In this document: in pieces, positions 55,800 through 64,000 of the stretch
How the letters are laid out: each line of letters opens with the position of its first letter
Numbering within the stretch: the stretch's first letter is position 1
NCBI GenBank assembly: GCA_033439765.1
Contig: JAULSN010000009.1
Location: 868,001 to 932,000 of the forward strand
Direction: 5' to 3'
Source: Lasiosphaeria ovina
Lineage: Eukaryota > Ascomycota > Sordariomycetes > Sordariales > Lasiosphaeriaceae
DNA length: 64,000 bases
Notes under the pieces: generated by a model
The model's input: the letters and a program-made list of their open reading frames with translations, nothing else
The model's database searches: none
What the model was told of the DNA's origin: nothing
Program-made: the position numbers and the translations under genes

Positions 55800-56396
55800 A
55801 TGGAGGCCCCCCCCCACAAGCGCGAGTTTCGCATTCGCCATCTCCCAACCTGCTCCGTTACCCTCTTCCCCACTCGAGCTCAGGTCGTGCGAGAGATCAA
55901 GGATGTGGCCCTCAAGGTTCGTCCCATTTGTCGCCCTTCTCGTTCCCAAATCTTCGTCTAATCCCTTTTAACTAACGCTCGCTCGTCTAGCCCGGTGTAA
56001 ACGAGATCACGATTGTAGGCCTGACCCCTACTGCCGATGAGGACTCCATCAAGATCGAGGGAACCGGCGCAGCCATCATCACCGACATTACCGTCACGCT
56101 CCTGCCCAAGAACGACATCTTCGAAGATATTTACACCGACTCCGATGACGACGAGGATAAGGACACGTCGGAAGACGACGAGGAGGAGGATGAAGCCGAG
56201 GACAAGGCTGCAAAGGTCAAGGCGAAGGTGCAACGTGCCAAAGATAAACTCAAGGAGAAGTTGCGCCGGCGCGAGGAAGAGCCACTGAACGAGAAGACTC
56301 GAGTCCGAACAGAGCGCGAGCAGTTCTGGCCTCGATCTTGTTACACCGTGCGCATCACCCTCGATGCCACCAGCTTCTCTCCAACACCTGCCCATA
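55800..56396 (+). pseudogene. DUF4139/MuiA-like N-terminal fragment with intron
   Basis: ATG at 55,800 gives [16 protein letters not shown] and [19 protein letters not shown]. An intron at 55,917-55,990 (donor GTTCGT, branch-like ACTAAC, acceptor TAG) leads in frame to PGVNEITIVGLTPTADEDSI, KIEGTGAAIITDITVTLLPK and a long Asp/Glu-rich stretch, then a Lys/Arg/Glu coiled coil and EREQFWPRSCYTVRITLDA. This is the N-terminal part of fungal DUF4139/mucoidy-inhibitor-A-like proteins. The middle coiled coil is shortened and the catalytically unknown C-terminal domain is missing. The frame runs into the right 124-bp repeat and stops at 56,579-56,581. Confidence 0.7.
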
Positions 56397-56404
56397 AGTA
56401 TGTA

Positions 56405-56528
56405 TTGCGCCGATGCGCGTTGGTCGCGATCCAAGCACTGCACCATAGTAAAATACATACGAGCAGTACGACGGGCCGAGGGCTTTCGATTGAGCTGAAT
56501 TTTGCCTCTGTGCAGGGCGTATTGGTGG
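56405..56528 (+). repeat. 124-bp direct repeat, right copy
   Basis: Counterpart of 53,707-53,830. It interrupts the DUF4139-like frame. Confidence 0.85.
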
Positions 56529-56566
56529 TGAGGTCTTTGGCTGTTGAACACAACACCAAAGACTTT

Positions 56567-56603
56567 GTCGCCAAAAAATGACCCTTGCTTGCAAAATTGA
56601 CCG
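56567..56603 (+). repeat. 37-bp inverted repeat, left arm
   Basis: GTCGCC, a run of six A, then TGACCCTTGCTTGCAAAATTGACCG. Its reverse complement is at 61,043-61,080 with one extra A. Confidence 0.85.
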
Positions 56604-56747
56604 TTTTTCTTCCCTTGCTTATGCAAATGCATGTTTTTCTTTCCCTTACACCACCCGCCCTTACGTTCGGAGTGCCCTCAATCCGACTGCATTCCTTACG
56701 CCGGAGATTCGATCATTTCTACGGCATTTCGTTTAGTCAAATCGACA

Positions 56748-57720
56748 ATGGCTTCATCAATTACGGCAGCCACCACCCTCTACAAGCCCGTTCTGGCGCG
56801 CCCGTCAGAGTGGACCGCATGGTACACTACCCTCAAGAAGGTCGCTGGCGATAGGGACCTCGGCGGAGCCGTTGATATCAACAACGACAACTGGACCCCG
56901 CTCACGAAGGTCATCATCAGCGACTACGAGGACTTCCTTGATCATCGCTACCCTCAGCAACACCCCGGACCGCTGAAGAGAAGCGCGGCCTAGTCGATAA
57001 CGCAACAGCTCAGCAGATGCAAGCCTGGCCGTCGTTCGAAGCCCGACAGCTCCTCGATAACAAGGCCTACAAGGAACAGAGGGCCCTGATTCGGGAGGTC
57101 AGGGAATGGATTCGCACGAGCACTGCCGCCACGTACGCCAACCTCGCTGAGCCTGAAGATGCGACTCTGAAGATCATAGTCAAGAAGCTTCATACCCTGG
57201 TTTCGATCTCAACGGAAGAGTAGGTTGAAAGAGCTCGCGAAGCCTACCGGGCCGTCTTCAAGAAGCCAGGCAAGTCGCTCTCACCCGCCAAGTGGCTGCT
57301 CCAGTGGCAAGAAGCATACAGCGAAGCAGTCAGGCTCGATATCGACGAAATCAAGGGCACCCTTGTACTCAAGGACTTCATCAGGGCGGCAGGGTCATAC
57401 GACACCAACTGGAAGAGCACCATAATGATCAAGACCGTGGAAGCCGAGATATCAGGCACTACACAACAGGATCTGCCCTACTACGCCAACATGTTCAGGG
57501 TGACCTGTGTGGCCCAGTCAGGAAAGAACAGCAACAATAGCGCTTTCGCCACCACCGCCACCTTCAACGGCAAGCCGGAAGGCGATCGACCAACCTACAC
57601 ATGCCTTATCGACCTGACCCTACTTTCCATAAGCCAGAGAAGTGCTGGGCCCTGCAGGAGATCATCACGGGGAAGAAAGACCGGTTCAATACCCCCAAGA
57701 GAAGGCTGGTGTAAGGGGCT
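56748..57720 (+). pseudogene. Copia gag polyprotein, broken
   Basis: MASSITAATTLYKPVLARPS and EWTAWYTTLKKVAGDRDL start a gag of a common fungal copia lineage. It continues across frame changes with NATAQQMQAWPSFEARQLLD, then AYKEQRALIREVREWIRTST, ATYANLAEPEDATLKIIVKK, a stop at 57,222, then AREAYRAVFKKPGKSLSPAK and PYYANMFRVTCVAQSGKNSN. It ends near KCWALQEIITGKKDRF with a degraded Cys/His cluster. Confidence 0.8.
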
Positions 57721-57969
57721 TTGGGACAAGAGTGTCAAGAGTGGCAGAGGCAACAAAGGTGAGGTGGTTCCTGTGTGCAGCACTGATCTCTGGCCCGCTG
57801 CGAAGTCTCTGCGAGCCAGTTCTTCCTTATGTACGCACGGTTGACAGCCCGTGCGTCCCCGGGGCCCCCTGGCGGTCCTCCCCCTACCCTTATCAGCACG
57901 GGTCACGTGCCCCTCACGTGACGACCTCCCCTGAAGTCCCTGAACGACTGACAGCTGGACTACGCCCGT

Positions 57970-58360
57970 GAGGAACTGAAGAAGCCTGAATGGAAGGACC
58001 TGGTTCAGAAGATCAAGAGCAGCGCAGGCGATGAAGAAATCTGGCCGAAGAACTCGGTTGCAGTGGTTGTCTCCACGGTCAACGCGATCAACTACGGCCC
58101 TCACGCTCTCTCACGATCAATCATCTTCGATACGGCGCTTCCATCCACGTGGTCAACTCCAAGGCTGCACTGAAACCCGGCACGTTCAAGCCCTCGGCAG
58201 ACGACTTTATACAGGTCGGCGATAGCTTCCTAGCCATTCAAGGCAGAGGCACCTAAGTTATCAAGAACGCCCTCAACGGTCCGAACGGAAAGAACACGGT
58301 TGATCTGACCCTCGAGGATACAGCCGTCATTCCGGGCTTCCACGTCAACATCGTCTCAGG
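57970..58360 (+). pseudogene. Copia aspartic protease region, frameshifted at the active site
   Basis: VAVVVSTVNAINYGPHALS leads to the active site. The sequence reads FDTAL in the first frame; a one-base deletion in ACGGGCGC would explain it, because the next frame reads ASIHVVNSKAALKPGTFKP and DDFIQVGDSFLAIQGRGT. The DTGAS triad is therefore broken between Thr and Gly. DTAVIPGFHVNIVS closes the domain. Confidence 0.75.
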
Positions 58361-58639
58361 TATGTCCTTAACTAGAAGGCCAAGTTCTGGCTTGCAGGGC
58401 TTGACAACACGATCCGGTACCGCACGTTGGAAAAGAACAAGGTCATCATCCAGCTCACAATCATGTACAACCTACCTGTCATTCAATATAACCCCATTTC
58501 CGCTTGCTTCAACGTGCTCAGCAAGATACCCAGGAGCGATGCAGGTGTCTTCGTTCTTCCAGCAATTCGAAGGACCCCACACCGGCGTTCCAGGGACCCT
58601 CCACAACCAAGGGAGGACCCCAGTCATCTCTGGCACCTA

Positions 58640-59250
58640 CGCTCAGGGTATCTACGAAAGGAAGCCATCGAGAAGCTAGTTGACAACGTGAGAGGGATCA
58701 AAATCAAGGCAGGGGACTTCAAAGACTGTGAGGCCTGCAGGCTAGGCAAGGCGCATGAAATTGTCTCCCGACGAGCATCGGAAAATCGCTCACAACAACC
58801 GTTCTGGAGGGTCCTGATAGATCTATTCAAGTACGTCAACGGCTTCAACGACTACAAATACCTTCTCGTCATCAAAAATGGATACAGCGGCGGGATCTAG
58901 GTCTTCTCGATGGCCAAGAAAGATCACTCAGTGGACCTCATCATCAGATTCGAAGACTGGATCAAGAAGCAATACGGCCTACCCATCTACAAGATCAGGA
59001 TCGATAACGAGAGGTCGCTAGTCAACCTAGACGACCAAAAGCTATCCCGATTCGAAGACTGGGCCAAAGACGAAGGCATCGACATCGAAAGGACCCCGGA
59101 AAGCACACCAGAACCAAACGGAGGCAGTGAGAGAGCAGGAGGGCTGATCAAGACGAAAACCACGGCCATGATGATAGCCTCACGGCTGCCAGAGACCCTG
59201 AGGAGGAGAAAGGACTTGGTTTACCTATTCAGGAAGACCGAGGCCTGACA
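58640..59250 (+). pseudogene. Copia integrase domain
   Basis: The pre-integrase region has EKLVDNVRGIKIKAGDFKDC and EACRLGKAHEIVSRR. The core has VLIDLFKYVNGFNDYKYLLV (first Asp), a TAG at 58,898, then YKIRIDNERSLVNL (second Asp) and ESTPEPNGGSERAGGLIKTK (Glu). The D,D,E residues are intact. One stop and an upstream frameshift disable it. Confidence 0.85.
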
Positions 59251-59799
59251 AAGATCTTCTCACTCCCAGAACCACCCACGTTCAGCCACGAAGACGAAGA
59301 AGCCGACGATATTGTGGAGGACTGCATCGTGGTCAGCACCGGAGCCACCCAAAGCAACAGCTCGGGGGTGGAAGGAAGCAAGGCGACTGACAACGCTGAT
59401 GCACAGCCTGGTGGACTACCTACGCCAGCCTAACACCTATCACATCGTTCACTGATCATGACGATGATCTACAGGTCAGGACTAAGCCTTCAGAAACACG
59501 TGGCATTGAGAGGACTACCGAGGGTGCACCTACTAGTACTCCCCAACCAACTAACCAACTGATTGCCTCGGACTCTACGGGTGAGCCTCGCGAGCCTCCC
59601 GATCCTACTGAGGAATCAACATCAACAGCAGGGTCGTCAACCCTACCGGAAGGCGTACGCCCACTCAGAAGAAGCAACAGGGCACGCCAGCAAACAGACA
59701 AAGGCCGGTTCTCCGAACAATAACGCAGAAAGCGGCCAAACGACTAGATCAACGCCCTCAGCCTACCTCTCGACTTCAACGAAGAAGAAGAGATACAGG

Positions 59800-60960
59800 G
59801 GCTGCATCACACGCTCCACCACGTCTTCTCTCATTCTTCACCTTTTGCGAGCCAGGGCCAGAAGGCGTCAAAGCCTTGAGCTCGCTATCATAGTTGTTTA
59901 GCTTCAAGTCCATGGCGGCCAAGTTTTTTTGCTCCGTCTTGATTTGCGTCTCGATCGGGTGCAGGCTTGTCGTGAGCCTCTTCACCTCCTCGTTGTCCTC
60001 CTGGAGAGCCTGGTCTGTCTTTAGAGGCCGTTTGCTCTTGACAAAGACGTCGCAGTCGATCTCGTCGATCTAGGAGAGGACCACGCAAAATCTCTTCTTG
60101 TTGAACTTATCATCCATCTGTATAGAGACGGCCTATTAAGGCCAACATCCTTAAGCACGGGCTCGTCCTAGTGGATCTACCTAGTCTTGCAGACGTAGTG
60201 GAAAGCCGTGCTTAGGTCACCGAGAGGTCTCTATAGGTATTGGAGATCACTACAATCGTCGTGCCCGCGCGCCGTGCCGTCGACGGCAAGACGGGGGTCC
60301 AGCTAATGAGCGACTACTATGAACAGCTTCGCTTCGTTGATGAGGGGCCATGCTTTAAACCCATACGTGTTATCTAATACGTCGATATACGGCTTGACCG
60401 CCTCGGAAAACTCGTCGGCGTTAGCGGACGAAAGTCTCTTGGTGGTGCCGAGGAGCGCCAGTACGTCCTGGTTGGATTCAAGTAGCGATTTTGCCGTCAT
60501 GTCCTTGAGTTCCTCTTCTTTGACCCCCCATACCGCGGAGATCTTTTTGAGCCCTTCGGAAATCTGCGCTTCCATTTCGGCTGTCTGGTGCATCTTGTTG
60601 TCGTCGTCGTCCTCTTCGTCTTCGACGTATGCGTTGCGGTCTCGGATTTCCTTGTATGTGGCTTCCAGCTCCTTGGCCACATCTTCGCGGGAGCGGAACA
60701 CGATCTCGGCCCTGAATCTATGCTCGGGACGGTTGTCTCTGTTCCACGAAACCTTGCAGGCACACGACGTCGAGGCCTCGGAGTTGCTGGAAGGCAATAG
60801 CTCTGGCACCCCCAGTAGCGTGTTGAGAATTGTGCTTTCCCTGCCCCTGTCTGCCCTGCAACGCCTACCAGAATCTCCAGTTCTTGGTGCTCCTGGTTGA
60901 GTTCGGCTCTGAGCGAGAGACATGTCAGCTAGACTGCACTTGCGAATCGCCGGGGCCGTA
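59800..60960 (-). pseudogene. Dynamin-like/SLIP-GC-type GTPase, broken
   Basis: On the minus strand an exon after an acceptor (GCTGAC branch-like, CTCAG) reads ELNQEHQELEILVGVAGQTG and AGK. One base is then missing, and the next frame gives STILNTLLGVPELLPSSNSE, the P-loop and switch I region of large fungal GTPases. It continues with FRAEIVFRSREDVAKELEAT, an acidic loop and VKPYIDVLDNTYGFKAWPLI to a stop at about 60,305. Degraded sequence follows, then DKFNKKRFCVVLS, a stop, IDEIDCDVFVKSKRPLKTDQ and a coiled coil SLHPIETQIKTEQKNL. Such GTPases are of unknown role in fungi. The DxxG part (60,130-60,300) is replaced by decayed sequence. The left end abuts the copia fragment. Confidence 0.75.
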
Positions 60961-61042
60961 CTTACTAACCTATCTCGTTTGTCCACGGTATGTAGCCATC
61001 ACCACCAACGGCATCCATCGTGACGGCCTGCCGAAGCCTCCC

Positions 61043-61080
61043 CGGTCAATTTTGCAAGCAAGGGTCATTTTTTTGGCGAC
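61043..61080 (-). repeat. 37-bp inverted repeat, right arm
   Basis: CGGTCAATTTTGCAAGCAAG, GGTCA, a T-run and GGCGAC, the reverse complement of 56,567-56,603. It lies in the leader side of the GTPase pseudogene. Confidence 0.85.
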
Positions 61081-61295
61081 AGACTTCAATTACTGCCTTG
61101 AAGACTTGTACTGCTTGTTGACTTCACGATGCCTCGCAACGCCCTAGGTCGGTCCAACGTAGGAAGCGAATGCGGCTTTGTGTATTGCTTCTTCTCGCCC
61201 TCGCTGTCCCCCGGGATCCCTACAAGCCAGTCAATCACAATACGTTGAAGTAATCTAGATCACTACGAATGAACTACTGCATGGCCACGTAGGTC

Positions 61296-62190
61296 GGTTA
61301 TTCAGCCTCATTCGTATGCGCGCAGCGATTTTCTTTGCCTTGGTTGCTTGGTTGAAGCACAACACAGAGTTGAGGGCATCGCGGCACCTGACCCTCGAAG
61401 AAAAGGTCCTTATTTTCCTGGTTGTGGTATCGCAAGGGAGTCAACCGCCGTTTCACTGGATACCTTGTTGGGCACTGTCTCGGCACTATTCATAGGTTAG
61501 TTACTGCCATAATAAAGAAACACCCTCTTACCTAGGTAATAGAGTATTCCACCAAGTACTTGGTGCTTGCCTTGTTCTTGCGAGTCGAAAGATCAAATTG
61601 CCAGAGCCAACAATACCAAAGAAAGTCGAATCCGACCCGATCTTTTTTCCATACTGTTCCAACACCCTAGGCGCGATTGACGGCACGCACTCACCTGAAA
61701 GTCAAGGTCAAGTATGAAGATCAACAGCCTTGGAGAGATAGGAAACGCGCCCTCTCGACGAACGTGCTAGTCACCTGCGAGTTCGACGACTGTATTGTAT
61801 ATATACTGCCCGGGTGGGAAGGTTCGGCCAAAGACGGTCGTGTGTTCACGAGTGTGCCCTCACGCATGGGACTCGTTATTCCGAATGGCTTCAATTACCT
61901 GGCCGACGCAGGTTACAATACCAGTCAACGGCTGCTTTGTGCCGTAATTACCGCGGCGTTTCGGTATCATCTCCAGGCAAGCACCCGCGGGCAGGTCTGC
62001 GCCCCTGCCCTGCGAATGACAAAGAGCTTTGGAATCTTCGTCATAAGTCAGCTGAGGGTAATCAACAGTAGAGAGAGGGTTATCGGGCGGTGGTTGCGAA
62101 ATACCTTTCGAATCCACACACACAGAAGCAAGTCTTCTAGATCGGGGTATAAGTCAGGATCATATACGCCACGGCTGCCATACTAAATTT
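61296..62190 (+). pseudogene. PIF/Harbinger (HARBI1-like) transposase relic
   Basis: The N-terminal part reads NTELRASRHLTLEEKVLIFL and VVVSQGSQPPFHWI, then after stops EPTIPKKVESDPIFFPYCSN and TLGAIDGTH (first catalytic Asp, about 61,670-61,690). In the next frame come VKVKYEDQQPWRDRKR, LSTNVLVTCEFDDCIVYILP, GWEGSAKDGRV (second Asp) and PNGFNYLADAGYNTSQRLLC. The last part is in yet another frame (NDKELWNLRHKSAEG), where the Glu would be. This is a DDE_Tnp_4 transposase, DNA transposon superfamily PIF/Harbinger, with at least three frame changes and no RIP bias. Confidence 0.85.
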
Positions 62191-62513
62191 AGCTGCTTGA
62201 GTATTATAGGAACTTCGATAACGAAGACTTGGCTAACTGAGAGCCGAAGAAACGACCTTGTAGATGACCCCGGCGAGAATGCCTTCGAGAGGGATGAACT
62301 TGACGGCGGGGCCCGACGGTGCGATGAGCGTACTTTCGGGATAAAATCGCTTAGGAGATGTAAGTGGATTATTGTACATATCTTATTGCCCGCGGTGAAG
62401 TCTAGTAATCTAGATAACTAGCCAAAAAGCACGAGGTTCGAAGGAGGAGGAATGCCGGTATGTTATATGGAGGTAGGAAGGTTGTGAGTGGTATGGTCGA
62501 ATTTTGACCTTTT

Positions 62514-62597
62514 TTTTTTTGGCTACCCTGACCTTTTTTGGCTGCCTACGTAGGGCAGCCAAAAATGCCTTTTTTACCTGCCTAGGTAGCCAAAAAA
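62514..62597. repeat. Nested inverted repeats (hairpins)
   Basis: Inner hairpin: TTTTTGGCTGCC (62,535-62,546), loop TACGTAG, GGCAGCCAAAAA (62,554-62,565), all 12 bp paired. Outer arms: TTTTTTGGCTACC (62,515-62,527) and GGTAGCCAAAAAA (62,585-62,597), with CCTGACC/GATCAGG beside them. It could be a terminal structure of a DNA element or a MITE. Confidence 0.8.
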
Positions 62598-62805
62598 GAT
62601 CAGGGTAGTTAACTACGTTCAAATCGTTCAAATTTATCGAGTCTTCCAAAAGGGCCTTGGTATTGTAAATACGGCTCTGAGGCTGGCTGCCGCGCCACAA
62701 AAAATGCCATATTTTGCCACCACAATAACACAACGACCAACGCTCTAAAATATATAAAGGAATATATTCATTCTATTGCTTGAGGAATGTTGAGTCTATT
62801 AGTGT

Positions 62806-62838
62806 TTTTTTGGAATTTTGGAATTTTGGAATTTTGGA
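62806..62838 (+). repeat. 9-bp tandem repeat TTTTGGAAT
   Basis: Between three and four copies. Open frames across it have no other support. Confidence 0.85.
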
Positions 62839-63213
62839 TAATATTTGGAAGAGATACAAAAGTACTAGAAAAAAACCTGGCTCGCCAAAGTACCACCAAA
62901 ATATCAAGCCGCAAATACATCCTCATCTTCGCCATCTTCCTGCGCCGAACCTACCTCAGGAACATGACCCAAATATACGAAATATGTATGCCTCGCGCGG
63001 GCTTCCTTCTTCAATAAACAAAACCTTTTAGCCTTCATTTCCGAATCCTCCCGCTGTTGTTGCGCCTTTCCGCTACGCCAGGAGAAAGAACCGTATACTA
63101 GTCAGCATTGAAGATTTCCATCGCTTTTTCTAGCCACTCGCCGGTAACAGGCTCCTGCGAGAAGCTCAGGCTCCTACGAGAAGCTCAAGCTCTTAGCGAG
63201 AGCCTGTATGCTC

Positions 63214-63850
63214 TCAAAGATCATATCTCCCTGAGTTCTTCTTTTCTTTCTTTTCGGGTCCCCGGAACATGTTACGGCACCTCTTTTGCCCGGCCCTCAC
63301 ATGCGTAGGTATAGGTAAATCGTCGCCTACGCCGTTACCTTGGTCGTCAGAGATCACCAATAATGCCGGGTCAATAGGCACTTGACTGTCGGTAGTCAAT
63401 GGTTGGCCAAGCATTGGAGCCGAATTTCGTGTTGCACCGCGGTCGTCTTGGAACACTGCCTCCATAAGATCTAGGTGAGGGAGTGTTTTGTACCGGAACT
63501 GGAAGACTTGAGGGTGTTCCCAGGAGTCAAAAGTCAGGTAAATTACCTTCCTATGCATACACACATATATATTAACTAACCTTGATGAGGGCTTTCCCAG
63601 ACAATTGGTCGGGCGCCGTATGCAGGCCGGTGACTGGGTCGAATCCAAAGCCCGAATTTTCTACAAGAACCATCCACGCACGCCACTTTCGCTTGAAGTA
63701 GTCGACTTTATTCGCGGCCTGGTCGGCGGAGAGCTTGAAGCCGGCAGTAGCTTGAAGCTCAACAACAACCTGGCTGTATACCTGCTTCTTGTAGCCGCCC
63801 TGTCCCTTCATACCGGCATCGCTCGCCCGGCGTAGGACGTCAAGCAACAA
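63214..63850 (-). CDS. Myb/SANT-like DNA-binding protein, partial or broken
   Basis: The minus-strand frame 63,850-63,572 reads EKLLLDVLRRASDAGMKGQG (first residues just before the listed Met), VYSQVVVELQATAGFKLSAD and KVDYFKRKWRAWMVLVENSG, a Myb/SANT-like (Myb_DNA-bind_3 type) helix bundle with its conserved Trp residues. It then stops after GKALIKVS. A second frame (63,648-63,214) carries the expected continuation: EHPQVFQFRYKTLPHLDLME and AVFQDDRGATRNSAPMLG, ending KKEKKNSGRYDL. GTTAGT at the end of the first frame is a donor-like site, but no acceptor giving a normal-length intron was found, so either an intron or a small rearrangement separates the parts. PIF/Harbinger elements encode exactly this pair of proteins, Myb-like and transposase. 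Confidence 0.6.
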
Positions 63851-64000
63851 CTTCTCCTACGCAATCGCCAGCGCCGACAAGGCAGCCAGCACTGCGCTAC
63901 GGCGCTAGAGCCAGCACCAACGCCAGCGCCGACAGAGTAGCGGCAGCAGCAGCAGCTCTGGTTGAGGACGACGGACGACCATGTGATGTCGCAAAGGAGG

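Larger units (their letters stand above)
56748..59780 (+). mobile_element. Ty1/copia element fragment (gag-protease-integrase), RT missing
   Basis: Gag, aspartic protease and integrase follow in copia order from ATG 56,748. Sequence then becomes low-complexity linker (59,260-59,780) and ends against the GTPase pseudogene at about 59,800 before any RT. Decay is by indels and stops, with normal CA/TG. No LTRs were recognised on either side, though 56,604-56,747 could be leader sequence. Confidence 0.85.

Noticed and set aside
54620..55873. 417-codon minus-strand frame as one protein
   Set aside because: Only the kinase-loop part is family-like; the rest is antisense to other gene fragments and a Trp/Arg-rich translation of the proline repeat.
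62780..63031. Two overlapping 80-codon frames
   Set aside because: They begin in the 9-bp TTTTGGAAT tandem repeat and have no motif.
1..64000. CRISPR arrays, rRNA genes, bacterial-type operons
   Set aside because: Nothing with regular spacer-repeat layout, rRNA sequence or operon structure was seen; the DNA is fungal.

Overview
The window looks like repeat-dense, gene-poor DNA from a filamentous ascomycete (Pezizomycotina). Short introns with GTATGT-type donors and GCTAAC-type branch points, chromodomain Ty3/gypsy elements, and a block with a very strong RIP-like mutation signature all point that way. No genus or species can be named from the sequence. I see at most a few plausibly intact genes; nearly everything else is a mobile-element relic or a broken piece of a host gene.

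Layout. 0.2-1.6 kb: relic of a MULE transposase (-). 2.3-3.7 kb: a 1.4 kb structure with about 185-bp terminal inverted repeats and a minisatellite core. 3.7-8.7 kb: unassigned DNA with a fumarase gene scrap and a duplicated tRNA-like repeat. 9.0-10.5 kb: broken DUF6589-like gene. 10.7-11.3 kb: unrecognised broken gene (-). 12.0-16.2 kb: Ty3/gypsy pol (protease, RT, RNase H, integrase, chromodomain) decayed by frameshifts. 16.3-21.4 kb: decayed SF1 (Upf1-like) helicase gene running on from it in the same direction.

22.8-42.1 kb: AT-rich nested retrotransposon block nearly stripped of CA/TG dinucleotides. It holds gypsy element A (23,625-27,361, both LTRs, ATAGG target duplication, internal deletion), a copia element (27,448-34,573, both LTRs), an un-mutated island with a possible solo LTR (35.15-36.40 kb), gypsy element B on the minus strand (36.4-40.1 kb, with a tRNA-like gene between its pol end and polypurine tract), and truncated gypsy element C (40,109-about 42.0 kb) inserted into B.

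42.5-49.5 kb: the most host-like part, with a two-exon gene encoding a glutamine-rich coiled coil (-), a HET-like N-terminal scrap, a gene with an in-frame 12-bp minisatellite (+), and a small membrane/coiled-coil gene (-). 51.5-53.5 kb: GC-rich DNA full of CATGCCC motifs, like the core of the 2.3-3.7 kb element. 53.7-56.5 kb: a mosaic of abutting fragments of unrelated host genes (GTPBP-like, proline-rich protein, srk1/RCK2-like kinase, methylmalonate-semialdehyde dehydrogenase, DUF4139/MuiA-like) between two 124-bp direct repeats. 56.6-59.8 kb: copia gag-protease-integrase without RT, abutting a broken dynamin-like GTPase gene (-). A pair of about 37-bp inverted repeats encloses both. 61.3-63.9 kb: PIF/Harbinger transposase relic (+) and a convergent Myb/SANT-like gene (-), which may be the two genes of one element.

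The genes do not form a pathway. The picture is successive insertion, RIP-like mutation of one 19 kb block, indel decay of the others, and capture or scrambling of host exon fragments.
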